Notes: generated by a model not told the origin, from the sequence alone. Positions 25,041-36,560 are shown, numbered from the stretch's first letter. The stretch: 64,000 nucleotides of DNA from Deroplatys truncata (GCA_030765065.1 CM060990.1:415037198-415101197), one strand, 5' to 3'. Made by a program: numbers and translations.

Positions 25041-28000
25041 GAAATGATCTGGGTGACATTGGAAGACAGCCTATGGACCTAGTAACACAGGAGTCAACAT
25101 CACAGGAGATTGATGAAGACACGACCGCTGCACCGTCCCCCTCCTCATCACTCGACACTCTGGAGGAAGTTATACACAGTGAACCATCGACCTCCGCAGT
25201 CGCAGACGATGAAACCGCTGCACCATCGACCTCCTCAGGCGCAAACGATGAAGCCGCTGCACCGTCAACCTCCTCCTCATCCGATGATGTAGAACCTATG
25301 AATGGAAAGAGAGGACCGACATCGAACGGGAGCGAGCAACTTGCATTTAAGAAAGCCAAGGTTAGTGCTAGTAATTGCCAGGGCCTGGAATGCAATACCA
25401 TCCAATCAACGTTCAAGGGACGTATTTTTAATAGTAGAATAGAAAATACATTAAAAATACTCGACCCCAGAGTCTTTTTAGATGAGTGCAAGGAGCGTAT
25501 TATTAAAGAAGCGGAAAACGTTTTGCAGAAAAGCAGGAGTGGATTAAAAATGAATTGTTCCATGGAACTTGAATATTTAATCCACAAACCTGATGAAGAG
25601 AAGTTTCTTTCCACCGGCTTTAATTCTAAGCCTGTACTGATACTTCCGTCAAGCGATCTCAATCAGATCTTCTCTTCAATTGCGGGGGATATTTTGGAAA
25701 ACATTTCTAAATTTGAGGGGGGAGCATCGTCGAAGTCCTTGTTAAAGATACTCAGCCTGGTGATGGGGTTTACACAGTACGATCCTTTGCACGCAGGTTC
25801 ATACATTGAACTACCGCAGAAAATTAGGAATAAGTACGCTGTTTTAAATATCCAGAATAAAGATAATTTCTGCTTCGCATGGTGCATGCTAGCCTCTAAA
25901 TTCCCTGCTAGTAACCATGGATATAGAACAACAGTATACCCCTTTGAAAAGCAGAATAATGGAGTATCCATTTCAGTGTTTGGTATAGAGGAGAATGACA
26001 ACATTATTCCCCTATACCAAACAGCTGAAAAGAAGCAGCATCACGCCAACCTGCTGTTTATTGAAGAGGATGAAAAGTCGCACTACTGCCTCATTAAAGA
26101 CATGTCTAGGCTTGTAAGCAGTCAAGTCACCAAACATGGGCATAGAGTGTGGGCATGCGAGGCATGTCTTAAGAGGTGTGGCACTGAGAAGGCTCTGGAA
26201 GCACATAGGTTAAGATGCGGGAAATGCCAACTGCTTAAAATGCCTCAACAGGATGAATACCTTGAATTTAAAGCATTCTCCAAAAGCGTTCCTGTACCTT
26301 TTGTTATATACGCAGACATTGAATCTGTTCTGGGCAAGGTTCACTCTTGCGAGCCTTCAAGCAACTCGAGTTGGACCCGAACCGTTTAAGAGCATGAAGC
26401 AATGTCTATTGCCTTGAAGGTGGTATGTAGGCATGACGAGGCATTGTCAAATTTCTTTCTCTTTAGAGGTCCAAATGCCATCAATTTCTGATGACGTTAT
26501 CGATGTGTATTCCAATCCTAAACTCATGGATTTAAGCCTTGAAGAGCAACAGAATTTTGATAATGCCTCTGAGTGTCATATATGCCTTGCCGCTTTTACT
26601 GTGGGCGATTTGCGCGTGAGGGATCACGCTCATGTGACAGGGGAATATCTGGGTGCTGCTCATAATAGATGCAATTTGAATAGAAAGGTCCCTAATTTCA
26701 TACTGATCTTTTTTCATTGTCTATCTAATTATGACAGCCACTTATTGATAGGACGGCTGGCATATGATAATAAGCCCGTATCGTGCATCGCTCAAAGTGG
26801 TGAAAGGTATATAGCGTTTAGCAAACGGTACAGGAACATCAGCTTCAGGTTTCTGGACAGCTTTAAGTTTCTTGACGACAAGCTGTCCAGCCTGGTTGAC
26901 ATGCTGGAGGAGAGTGACTTTAAAATAACAAGGGCAGAATATCCTGTTGATGAGCATTTTAAGCTGGCAAAGAGCAAGGGAATATTTCCATATGATTATG
27001 ATTCAAGCCTTGCCATACTCAAATAAACTTCTCTACCACCGAAGGAGGCCTTCTACAGCACACTAACTGACAACCACATTACCGACGAGGAATACAGGTA
27101 TGCTGTAAAAGTCTTGGATACCTTTAATATCCGGAATCTCGGAGAATACAGCGATCTATATCTAAAACAGATATACTGCTCTTGGCAGATATTTTCGAAA
27201 AGTTTCGAGATCTCATCCTGGGAATGTATAAACTTGACCCAACATGGTTTTATACATTACCAGGACTCGCCTTTGACGCTATGTTGAAGATAACAAAGAC
27301 AAAACTTTCCTTAATATCCGACAAGAGCATGCTGGAATCTTTCGAATCGGGAATTAGAGGTGAACTGTGCACAGTGGTGAAGGGCTACACCAAAGCTAAC
27401 CACAGATACATGTCCAACTTTGACCAGCATGCTCCTGTTAAACACCTGTCCTATTGGGACATAAACAACTTATATGGAGCTTCTATGGGGTCTGCCCTAC
27501 CGTACAAAAATCTGATATGGCTCACCAGAGAAGAAATTGACAGCCTAAACTTCGCAGAAATCAAAGAAGACTCAGAGACTGGCTATATGCTAGAGGCTGA
27601 TATCAAATACCCCGACCATATCCACGACGCCCATAACGAGCTTTCTTTCTGCCCACAGAGCGCGACACCACCGAATGGCCAATACAAGAAACTGCTTGCA
27701 ACATTATAACAGAAAAGCAAATATGTCTTGCACTACAGGGTGATGCAGCAGTGTATCGAGCAGGGGCTAACTGTGAGACATATTCACAGGGTTGTGTCCT
27801 ACGACTAGTCTAACTGGCTGAAGACATATATCGACGTCAACACCGAGAAGAGAGCCCAAGAAAAATAAAAATTCGGACAAAACCTTTGGAAAAAATGAAT
27901 AACGCTGTATATGGGAAATTTATAGAGAATGTGAGAAAATACAATGATTTCAAAATAGTTGGAACATGGGAACAGGCAAAGAAGTTGACAGCACGCAGCA

Positions 28001-28650
28001 CTTACCTACGCACCATAATTTTTTAGGAAAATCTTGTAGGAATCGAACTGGGCAGAGAGGAAGTGCATATGAACAAAGCAATCTACATAGGCCATGCAAT
28101 TTTGGACATTTCAAAATTTATCATGTATGACTTCTTTTATAATATCATGAAACCAAATTTGAAAGAGTTGCTGCTGAATTACCTGGATACAGGCTCGTTC
28201 ATTTTTGAAACGAGTTCTGATATCTATCAATTCATCAGGGAGAACCCCCAATATTTCGACACTTCAAACTTCGAAAAGGATAATGCATATGGTATTAAGA
28301 TAGCCAACAGGAAAAAGTTTGGGTTGTTCAAGAATGAATTGGGCGGCTTGGTTATGGAGGAGTATGTCGGAATAAGAGCAAAACTATACGCATACAGATA
28401 CGGAGGGCAGACAATTAAGAAAGCTAAGGGCATCACCAGGGCGGGTATGGATAAAATCGATTTCGGCCATTATTTTGAGTGCTTAAAGGACCATAGTCTA
28501 AAAATTTATTCGGTACAAAAAACATTTCGGAGTAAAAATCACAAAATTAACACCATTGAGACAAACAAATTGGCATTGAAGGGGGGTGACGATAAGAGGA
28601 AGTTGATGGAAGGAAGCTATAAGACTAGCGTGGGGCCATTATTCCATTAG
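25041..28650 (+). pseudogene. Polinton protein-primed DNA polymerase B (pPolB), broken
   Basis: Main body of the element's replicative polymerase. Order: an acidic Ser/Pro-rich leader with repeated APSTSS words (25,073-25,290), an N-terminal domain ending in the GSYIELPQKIRNKYAVLNIQ block, a zinc-finger-like CEACLKRCG...H, exonuclease motif FVIYADIES near 26,305, a second Cys/His module (CHICLAAF...RVRDHAHVTG) near 26,575, NYDSHLLIGRL, a polymerase motif in SYWDINNLYGASMG near 27,450, NNAVYGKF near 27,900, and KKAKGITR toward the end. In this family the enzyme starts synthesis from a terminal protein. It has several breaks and is a fossil. Its 3' end faces the integrase 3' end across the repeat block at 28,680-29,275. 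Confidence 0.92.
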
Positions 28651-28679
28651 ACCTGGTGATTGCTAGTGCCTAAACTTGT

Positions 28680-29275
28680 AAATATGTATATAATGTAAAT
28701 ATTGAAAGATTTCTTGTTTTTACTTTTTCAACCTGAATTTTGTATATATCCATTTAAATTCTGTATGAGGGTTTTTATGTAATAATTTTTTCCCTCTAAT
28801 GATGTTATTGTATATATTCATTTAAAGTATGTGAGGGTTTTTATATATTAATTTTCCCTCTGATAATGTTAATAGTGTACATGTTTATTTAAATTGTGTA
28901 TGAGGGTTTTTATGTAATAATTTTCCCTCTGCTTATGCTAATAGTGTATATACCAATTTAAATTGTGTATGAGGGTTTTTATGTAATAATTTTTCCCTCT
29001 AATGATGTTATTGTATATATTCATTTAAAGTATGTGAGGGTTTTTATATATTAATTTCCCTTCCGATAATATTAATAGTGTATATGTTTACTTTAAATTG
29101 TGTATGAGGGTTTTTATGTAATAATTTTTCCCGCTAATGATGTTATTGTATATATTCATTTAAAGTATGAGAGGGTTTTTATATATTAATTTCCCTTCCG
29201 ATAATGTTAATAGTGTATATATTCATTTATAGTATGTGAGGGTATTTTAAGTGCCTACATTTTTCCCTCAAAAAA
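28680..29275. repeat. Tandem AT-rich repeats between convergent genes, terminator-like
   Basis: About seven copies of a 60-85 bp unit. Each contains GAGGGTTTTTAT followed 10-15 bases later by TTTCCCTC, so a short GAGGG/CCCTC stem can form around an A/T loop. The array lies exactly between the ends of pPolB (+) and integrase (-). Such a position and composition suit a two-way transcription end or polyadenylation region. This role is inferred, not shown. Confidence 0.65.
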
Positions 29276-29405
29276 GAAAAAATATGAAGGATTTTTTAAA
29301 AAAAAATACTCATGATTTTACAACCATAAAAACTGGTCTTTATTAATTCTTCACACGTTACACTAAATCCTTTATATCAATCCATTGAGTATCTGCAAAA
29401 CCATA

Positions 29406-30278
29406 TCACTTTACAAGAACTTTGTTTCCACGTTTACGTATAACCTTTTCTACTAAATATGTGTTAGGATAGTTAGTCTTTTTTAGTTCATGTCCATAAA
29501 AGCCACCTTTTATGATTTCACCATTCCTATCCTTTAGTATGTATGTTGTAGGCTTGGTACGATTCACACGAAATACTTTGAAGATTTCAACGCTCCAGTT
29601 AGATTCATAACCCTTTTCAAAATGTCCTTTATGTTTAGATATCCTGACATAATCACCAACACTAAACTTCCTTGAAGACTTCTTCTCTCTTCGTTCTGGA
29701 TTATAGTTATACACAGTCAGAAGAAGATCGTTGTTTTTCACTTCATTAGGCTTCATGCGGATAGTTGAATGAAAGGTATCATTGTACTTTACAAGGATTC
29801 TAGGTAAAAGATCTAGCCACTTGTATGAGCCTTGGACTAAAAACTCTCGGTACATCATATTCTTCAAGGTTAGAATTAAACGTTCAACAGCCGCAGCCTT
29901 CACATTGGTATAGGTGCTGTAGTGGTTAATATTATACTTTAACATTAAACGTTTAAAGAACTTGTTATAAAATTCTTTCCCGTTGTCGCTTTGAATATTC
30001 CTGGGAGGGACATCCATTTCTTACATAATATCCTCCATAGCCTTTGCAACATTAACTCCGCCCTTATCCTTTAAAGGTTTTGCATATGACATTTTAGAGT
30101 AAAAGTTGATTGCGATCAGAATGTATTTGAAATTTTTGTTCACTCTTGCATATGGTATCATTTCAATCAAATCAATTTGTAATAAATCATTCATACCTTT
30201 GCTGATAATTTTGCGTTGTAAATAGTTCCTCCTCGCCGATCCGTGAAGCTGTCTGGCGATATTCTGTTTGACGGTCAT
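29406..30278 (-). pseudogene. Polinton integrase (retroviral-type, rve), broken
   Basis: Minus-strand coding with a retroviral integrase core. The first acidic region is in LLQIDLIEMIPYARVN, the second in NIQSDNGKEFYNKF, and the third acidic residue is in AAAVERLILTLKNMM. A C-terminal SH3/chromo-like domain follows (FSVGDYVRISKHKGHFEKGY). This enzyme inserts Polinton DNA and explains the 6-bp target duplication at the element's ends. It shows about one break. Upstream and nearly touching is the small tail-motif gene, so both may share a transcript. Confidence 0.9.
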
Positions 30279-30595
30279 GCTATAATTTTAGATGCTTTCA
30301 ACTCCCTGATAATTTCCTCAATCTCTTGAGCGTGACTATTATTACCAGCGTCCCTCGAAGCAATAAGTAACCTCAGTCTATTCACTAATGTGTTAGGATT
30401 TCTCCAGAAAACGTAGTCAACCTCCTTATCAGGCTTATGCTCCTTCCATGCCAGTTCTAGACCTGAATGTGTATTGAGCAAGGGGCGTATTATATTCTTG
30501 TATTTATAAGATTTACCAGATTTCAAGCGACCGTGTCTGGTGTAACCACTTCTATGAAGAAAAGTACTTTTCATAATCTTGGCGTACCTCTCCAA
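30275..30595 (-). CDS. Small Polinton protein with conserved LRLLIAS...NNSH tail
   Basis: About 106 residues, basic at the N-terminus (HGRLKSGKSYKYKN). It ends in a compact helical tail, LVNRLRLLIASRDAGNNSH followed by EIEEII and LKASKIIA. The same tail ends the proteins at 53,163-53,630 and 58,108-58,575 in the palindromic element. From memory, arthropod Polintons often carry a gene ending in a similar LRLLxAS...AGHTGHNNEI-type tail between fibre and integrase genes. Function unknown. Its stop overlaps the first codons of the integrase region. It looks whole as an open frame, but its start may be upstream. Confidence 0.6.
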   Translation of the reverse strand: MERYAKIMKSTFLHRSGYTRHGRLKSGKSYKYKNIIRPLLNTHSGLELAWKEHKPDKEVDYVFWRNPNTLVNRLRLLIASRDAGNNSHAQEIEEIIRELKASKIIA

Positions 30596-30599
30596 GTCT

Positions 30600-32124
30600 T
30601 CACTGGTGTATGCAGAAATCTGAGGCGTTCGCTATCAATATTTGATTATTTATAAAATGAATATCTTTATTTCCAAGCATATAACCTCCATCCTGATATC
30701 TCACACCGTACAATGTATCAATATGCTCCTTGTCTTTTGAGCGAACGTGTTGAAGGTAAGTAGAAATAATTGTAGAATCACCATCTTCATTCTTGACGGT
30801 CTTCACAGTCAACCCTCGTTGAATGTCCAAAATATCCTTGAGGGGGGCGGTTACAGGCTTCAAAGCTTTGGACATGACATGCTGAGTCTCAAACCTGAGA
30901 CCTTTTAGAGCTCTCAGTTTTTCTTTTACAGCCCTGGTATGCTCGGCTACAGACTCTTTAAGTCTTATGCTTTCACTATCAATCTTACAAATGATGTGAA
31001 AATAGACGATTACCTTCAATTTATAGTCTGCGTTCAGCTTGAGTTCTCAACGTGTCGATAGCCTTAGCTAACATCTCTATCGAAGTTCTCAGTTGCTCGG
31101 TTTCTTTCTTATGCTCCTGTGTATGTGTCTTGAATGCTTCAGCAAAGATTGCCGTACTGGCGTACTGGCTTCTGACTGATTCTTCTAGACTCGTCATTTG
31201 CTGCATATTAGATTTGTAGGCGTCCATCATCATATTTACATTTTCCTCCACTTTCTTAAGGTTATCATTACAGCAATCAGTTTTGAGAGTATTCAAAACC
31301 TCTATCTTTAACTGGCTGACTGTAGCCTCTAAATCTGAAACTCGCTTCATCGCTCACTTTTCTAAATTACTAATTTTCTGATTGCAAAGATTCTGAAGAT
31401 TTGTTTTTTCTCTATCAAGCTCCGCGGTAACTTGTTTAATAGAGTCCATTACAGAATCCACTCTGTCTTTTGTAGAGGTTGTTAGAGTATCCACTTTACT
31501 CGTAGTTTTATTCAGATTTGCTGTGATGTCTAGCAGCTTCTTACCTATTTGCATCTCGATTTCCTTTGGCAAGTACCCGTTTAACTGCTGTCGCGTCTCG
31601 TTCGATTTCCTAATGATCATAGCTCTAGCATATCTTTTATTTACAGCATCCGTATCTCCGAGAGGATCTGCTATATCAGTGATTCTCTTATTGTCGAATA
31701 TAATGATACCATTACCATCTCTCGACTGCGTGCGTGAATTGACATATCCAGTGATGAACTTTTTATTTGCAACATCGTTATCGTGAACAGGATCTAGCAA
31801 TACCTTCAATCTAACTTTATCCATCACGATGTTATTTTCCTTATCCCTGTTGAGGATATATCTTAAAATCAATTCATCGATCAGGGTCTTAGCCATAACC
31901 TCAACATTGTTAGCAGCTTGCTGAGAGAAATCGTGCATCCTAATTTCGAGAGCATCCACATAATTCTTATTGGAGGCATCATGATTATCATCAGGATCGT
32001 GAAGATTGCACAATCTCTTATTCTTGAATTGATAGTTTCCTTTGACGTCTCTATTTATGATAAAACGATCAAACACTCTTCTAACTGGCCCAGTTCTCTG
32101 AGAGCCGAACCTATCGATGCTCAT
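30600..32124 (-). pseudogene. Fibre-like coiled-coil protein with phage tail-fibre-like repeats, broken
   Basis: Near its N-terminus three copies of a motif appear: LCNLHDPDDNHDASNKNYV, VLLDPVHDNDVANKKF and ITDIADPLGDTDAVNKRY. This D-P-x(n)-DA-x-NK-x-Y pattern is familiar from trimeric tail fibres of phages and from fibre-like genes of adenovirus-related elements. Long heptad-rich stretches follow (KLLDITANLNKTTSKVDTL, then MKRVSDLEATVSQLKIEVL), consistent with a coiled-coil shaft. The C-terminal part (RYQDGGYMLGNKDIHFINN) may be a head domain. A role as a capsid spike is inferred. It shows about two breaks and lies between the ATPase and the small tail-motif gene, all on minus. Confidence 0.7.
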
Positions 32125-32161
32125 GATTAACTACGAATGATCATTTTCTTTTTTGTCGAGC

Positions 32162-32851
32162 TTAATATATATATATATCAAAACCATTTCTATATCGCCC
32201 CACATTCATGTGAAATTCAGGAACTATCACAACAAAGGGTCTTCCTTCTGATACACTCTCCCAAAAGCTCTTACATAGATCTTTAAATTCATTGTAGGTC
32301 ATGTCGGTATTTACATAATCTTCGTAAATGTGCTTTAAGTTTAAATTGTCTTGTCTGAAGAGTATTATCATGTTTGTATTATGGCGAATTAAATGTTTTG
32401 GAACTTTAGCATAGGACTATGCTAGATATACAGAGTCGACATTTCGATGTCTACCCATACTGTAAAAGGATGCTATCTTTTCCTGCTTTTCAGTGATGAC
32501 GTCATTAAATATGAAGATTGAATTTTCTTTGACTTCAGAAGGATGCAAAACATCATCTCCGTTGTCGAAGGTGTTCACTTCTATACCTTCGATGTTTCCA
32601 AGCACTTTAATTAGGTATTGGTACTTTGTTTGATAGAGAGACTTTGAATAAATATACAAATTTTCAAAACGTAGTCCATTCTCATGGAGTAGCATATTGA
32701 GTAATACGTTTGTTTTTCCTGCACTGGAGCTCCCTAAAATAAGAGCTCTGACATTAGATGGAAATAACTTGCCATGACGATCACTTCTAAAGTCACTTTC
32801 AAAGTCTAATACCTGAATAGGTAGAGAGCAGTGCTGCTTAACAAGCTCCAT
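32162..32851 (-). pseudogene. Polinton genome-packaging ATPase (FtsK/HerA-type), broken
   Basis: A Walker A motif is visible as LILGSSSAGKTNVLLNML, about 35 residues from the start. A Walker B-like SIFIFNDVI and the MGRHRNVDSVYLA block typical of Polinton/adintovirus packaging ATPases follow. The C-terminal part contains NLKHIYEDYVNTDMTYNEF. In the family this motor pumps DNA into capsids. The gene diverges from the PLA2-like gene across a short two-way promoter region. It shows about one break. Confidence 0.88.
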
Positions 32852-32885
32852 GTTAACAACTAACTTATAAAATGTATGTGCGATG

Positions 32886-32939
32886 TTTATATATTACCGG
32901 ATGTAAAGTAGTTAATGATTGAATGCAATGATATAAAAG
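32886..32939. promoter_or_regulatory. Divergent TATA boxes between ATPase and minor capsid genes
   Basis: TATATAAA on minus (32,886-32,893) lies 35 bp upstream of the ATPase ATG. TATAAAAG on plus (32,932-32,939) lies 34 bp upstream of the ATG at 32,973. The 120-bp gap therefore looks like a compact two-way promoter for packaging and capsid genes. Confidence 0.65.
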
Positions 32940-32972
32940 GGCTAATGCATGCAATTACTCGCTTAGTATATC

Positions 32973-33680
32973 ATGAGAGCTAAGAGAGGGAGTTCGTTGC
33001 AGTATAAGCGTGGCTCTGGAATTATTAATTCCATAATTACTTCGCTCCCCTTTGAAGCTCACTTACCTGGATATAGATATTGTGGGCCTGGTACTAAATT
33101 GGATAAACGTCTAAAAAGAGGAGACCCCGGAATTAACCAATTTGACGAAGCTTGCAAACAGCACGACCTCGCGTACGCTAAGAATAAGGACACCGCTTCA
33201 AGACAAATAGCGGATAAGATTCTTGCAGAGAAGGCTTGGAAACGTGTGCAGTCATCAGATTCAACTTTTGGTGAAAGGTTAGCTGCAAGGCTAGTAACTG
33301 CAATCATGAAGGGAAAGGTTGCAGTAGGAGCCGGAAAGAGGAAGAAGAAGAGAGGAGGGTTTTTACCATTGACACCAATCATTGCTGCTTTAGGCGCTGC
33401 AGCAGGCGGCGCTGCTCAGATAGCCTCTGCAGTTAATTAAAAAAAGGCTGCTGATAGGCACTTAGCAGAAGCTGCGAGGCATAACAAGGCGATGGAGACC
33501 CGAGGAAAGGGACTCCGAAAGAGAAGGTGTAAGAAGAGGAATAAAGGAGGATTCTTACCTGCAATGCTGCTGATGTCGTCTTTAACCGCTGCATCTAAAA
33601 TAGCAAGGTCCTTGAAAAAAAGAGGATCTAAAGGTTTAAAGAAGAAGTCAAAAAACGGCGGAAGAGGATTGTATATATAA
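32973..33680 (+). pseudogene. PLA2-like minor capsid protein with basic GGFLP tail, broken
   Basis: The N-terminal half has a parvovirus/adintovirus-type phospholipase A2-like domain. It contains the calcium-loop-like YRYCGPGTKLDKRL and the active-site pattern DEACKQHDLAYA (His-Asp pair in QHD). Farther on, two lysine/arginine-rich stretches are each followed by GGFLP and a small-residue-rich hydrophobic segment (IIAALGAAAGGAA, then MLLMSSLTAASKIA), reminiscent of adenovirus core/minor proteins. In the family this type of protein may help particles cross membranes. It shows about one break. It is first in the plus-strand capsid cluster and driven by the divergent promoter upstream. Confidence 0.8.
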
Positions 33681-33682
33681 CG

Positions 33683-34025
33683 GAGGAAGCCCTAAGTAAC
33701 GTAGCCATCGAATGTTATGCTAAACGTTTAAAAATTCCTTATTTTAGGGGAGTTTATATGATTGACAAACTTCCTTTAAAACCTCACTTCAAAGAGAGAA
33801 TAATTACCAATCTCGATACCTCTGATAATGCAGGAACACACTGAGTTGCTATAAGGAAAGAAGGTGATGTCTCATACTACTTTGATAGTTTCGGTAATTT
33901 GAAACCGCCTCCTGAGATTGAGAAATATCTACAAGGTGTTAAAATCACTATAATACTCAGAGATACCAGAATTTACGATTCAGTCTTCTGCGGGCACTTG
34001 TGCTTGCAATTTGTTTTATCCTAGA
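33683..34025 (+). pseudogene. Adenovirus-type cysteine protease (PRO), broken
   Basis: Short coding stretch with the signature order of adenain-like proteases. YFRGVYMIDKLP is followed by the histidine region (NLDTSDNAGTH), an acidic residue in the YYFDSFGNLKPPPEI block, and the cysteine region SVFCGHLCLQFVL at the C-terminus. In Polintons it processes capsid proteins. Length (about 110 residues) matches Polinton copies. It lies between the basic minor protein and the penton-like gene. About one break; no clear ATG at its start. Confidence 0.85.
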
Positions 34026-34043
34026 AGCTGCTAAATCGTCAAG

Positions 34044-34697
34044 ATGAGTTATACAGTTACAGTGAGTGGGTCAGACACTGTTATTTCAACGTATCTAAAC
34101 CCGCCTCTACAGCTAGGTCCTCCAGGTCATTATGAGATTGCTCTCTTGAATTTTGAAACATTCTATTCAATACCAAATGTCGATGAAAGTAATAATAGAT
34201 TTCATTATATTCATAATGGTAAACCTGAAACCATTGTCATCCCACATGGAACCTACGAGATTGCCGATATCAATGCATTTCTAAAGGATAAACTAGGATT
34301 GAATGATGAAGTCTTCTTTATAAGGCCTAAAAAGAATACAATGAAGGCTGAGATTAAATGTCCTTATACAATAGACTTTTCTAAGGCTAGATCTATTGGT
34401 TCGCTTCTAGGATTCACAGACACTAAAATAATTCCTGCTGGAGAAGCGTTTGAATCTGACGATCTTGTGTATATATTTAAAGTGAGTGTCATACGTGTGG
34501 AGTGCAGTATTGCAACAGGCTCTTTCATTGATGGTAAAAGCGAACCCTCGAACCCGATATATTTGCCGGTCATAGATACAAACTATATAGACCAGATCAC
34601 TATTCAAGTGGTAGATCAACACGGAAAGGCGATCAACTTCAGGAACGAGGTTATCACTACAAGATTCCACATAAGACGCAATGGCAATACATTTTAA
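34044..34697 (+). CDS. Penton-like minor capsid protein
   Basis: 217 residues, looks whole. It starts MSYTVTVSGSDTVISTYLNPPLQL, continues with GHYEIALLNFETFYSIPNV and an IPHGTYEIADINAFLKDKL block, and has a central LGFTDTKIIPAG. These blocks are typical of the Polinton/adintovirus minor capsid (single jelly-roll penton) gene located just before the major capsid gene. It would form capsid vertices. Its end overlaps the start of the next small frame by 17 bp. Confidence 0.82.
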   Translation: MSYTVTVSGSDTVISTYLNPPLQLGPPGHYEIALLNFETFYSIPNVDESNNRFHYIHNGKPETIVIPHGTYEIADINAFLKDKLGLNDEVFFIRPKKNTMKAEIKCPYTIDFSKARSIGSLLGFTDTKIIPAGEAFESDDLVYIFKVSVIRVECSIATGSFIDGKSEPSNPIYLPVIDTNYIDQITIQVVDQHGKAINFRNEVITTRFHIRRNGNTF

Positions 34698-34824
34698 AAG
34701 ACATCGCAAATACTATAATAGACGACGTACACCACGTTCGAAGCATACTACCTCTCCAGCTTCCGAGGAGTTAACACGTGCTAACCGCAGGTTCCTCGAG
34801 GGGTTAGGTTACAGGACGCTATAA
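34681..34824 (+). CDS. Small arginine-rich protein overlapping penton and MCP genes
   Basis: 47 residues starting MAIHFKRHRKYYNRRRTPRS. It overlaps the penton-like gene at its start, and its stop overlaps the major capsid ATG (TAATG). Very basic N-terminal half, so it may bind DNA. The tight overlaps argue for translation coupling or a real gene, but the length makes this uncertain. Confidence 0.45.
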   Translation: MAIHFKRHRKYYNRRRTPRSKHTTSPASEELTRANRRFLEGLGYRTL

Positions 34825-36035
34825 TGGACATCTTAAACGTGACAGAAGTTCCGGCCTTTGACGACAAGATCACCAAGGAGGAGGAGCATATTTTTCTTCC
34901 ATACAACACCTCCGCTCTGGATGTAAACGATTAAATTAGAATACCATGCCAAGCTGAAGATTTGTATACGCTACCTAACAAGAGTTATCTCTACATCTAA
35001 GGTGCTCTCACCAAGGTAGATGGATCCCCTACTACAGCGAAGCTCGCTAATAATGCTATAGCCTTCATGTTTGTTTTGATACGACTAGATATGAATGCTA
35101 CAACTATAGACAGAACAAGGAATCCTGGAATTACTACAACTATACGAAATTATGTGACTCTCAACCCAATGGAGTCGAATCGGCTGCTGAATGCTGGATG
35201 GGCCTATCCTGGTGAAGAAGTTGATATAGTACACGCGACGAATGGAGCTCTCAATGCTGTAGTCCCTCTCTCGATGCTCCTTGAATTTGCTGATGACCAC
35301 AAGGAGCTTATACTCAACAGCAAGTTTGAATTGATTCTCATAAGATCCAAAGATTCTAGAAACTGTGTCCTGAGTTCGAATGGAGAGGAAGCTAATGTAA
35401 AGTTAACTAGAATCGAATGGAGGATGCCTGTAATTCGTCTTTCCGATGCTGAAAGAGTTCACATTCTAAAAATTGTCAAGTCTGATAAACCTCTACACCT
35501 TGCCTTTCGATCTATGGATCTTCATACCCAGCCTGCTGTACCCCAGACAAGATCTTTCACGTGGAATGTAGCAACAACATCTAAGCTCGAGAAACCTCGC
35601 TTCATCATAGTGTGTGCGCAGACTGCAAGATTGGGTGATTATAGCAAGAACAGTTCCGAGTTTGATCACTGCAACATTACTAATTTGAATCTATTCCTCA
35701 AAAGTGAATGCTATCCCTACCATGATTTGAGCTTGGACTTTAAAAATTCAAAGTTTGCTTCACTATATGAAATGTACTGTAAATTTCAAAGTTCCTATTA
35801 TGAAAGAGATAATTATCCCCTCTTGAAGAGAAAGGATTTTCTTCACCATGCACCATTATTCGTAATAGACTGTTCTCACCAACCCGAGGAGGTTATAAAT
35901 GGAGCTGTGAACATCAGAATCGAGATTCAAGCATCTGCAAATATACCAGCCCAGACGTCACTGTACTGTCTGGTTCTACATGACAAAGTATTTACCTACA
36001 AACCTCTTTCTCACGTGATGCAAGCACTTATATAA
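34824..36035 (+). pseudogene. Polinton major capsid protein (hexon-like, double jelly-roll), broken
   Basis: Starts MDILNVTEVPAFDDKITKEE. It has ALTKVDG near the N-terminus, then TTIRNYVTLNPMESNRLLNAGW, WRMPVIRLSDAERVHILKI, KPLHLAFRSMDLH, and a C-terminal half with PRFIIVCAQTARLGDYSKN, FDHCNITNLNLFLKSECYP and PLFVIDCSHQPEEV. These blocks are characteristic of the adintovirus-type major capsid protein. Length (about 400 residues) is normal for arthropod copies. It is the last gene of the plus-strand capsid cluster. Broken, about two or three breaks, all in its first third; the rest is well preserved. Confidence 0.88.
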
Positions 36036-36039
36036 TTAT

Positions 36040-36560
36040 GCATATGTTTGGGTGAATGGTTTTTGTGAAGGAATGTACTAGGATAAGGTTATGAATAATA
36101 AATTGAATTTATATACTAAAACACTCTTTTATTGACTTTAGCATACATTTCAAGCATTTTCCTTCTCCCCCTCCTACCCCTGAAAAACTAATCCCTCCTG
36201 ACTTGCAGAAATCATGTAAAATATTCAAATGTCTTTCAATATAGGGCAATAGCCGTTTTAGGTTCCTTACACCCTCAATGTCTAAAGATATTACATTATT
36301 ATTTAAACAAGTATTTATGAAATGAATTGAATGTTCAAAAATACAATAATATTGTATGCATAAATTACATTGTCACAATATACATCACACGCAAACTTTT
36401 TTGTTTGGCGTAGGTAATCTTCAATCATTGGAATGTTTGTGGATATTATATCCCAGTCTGATTTTGTAATATAAACAAATGATTTATCACTTTCACAATT
36501 TATGTAGAGGGAGGGGATGTCCTAGTATAGTCCAATGTTTACGGAATGGGAGGGGGAGAT
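36040..36560. other. No gene seen
   Basis: AT-rich gap between the convergent major capsid and accessory genes. AATAAA-like words at about 36,090-36,105 would suit the end of the capsid transcript. A TGACGTCA site lies just inside the accessory gene side (36,563-36,570). Confidence 0.4.
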
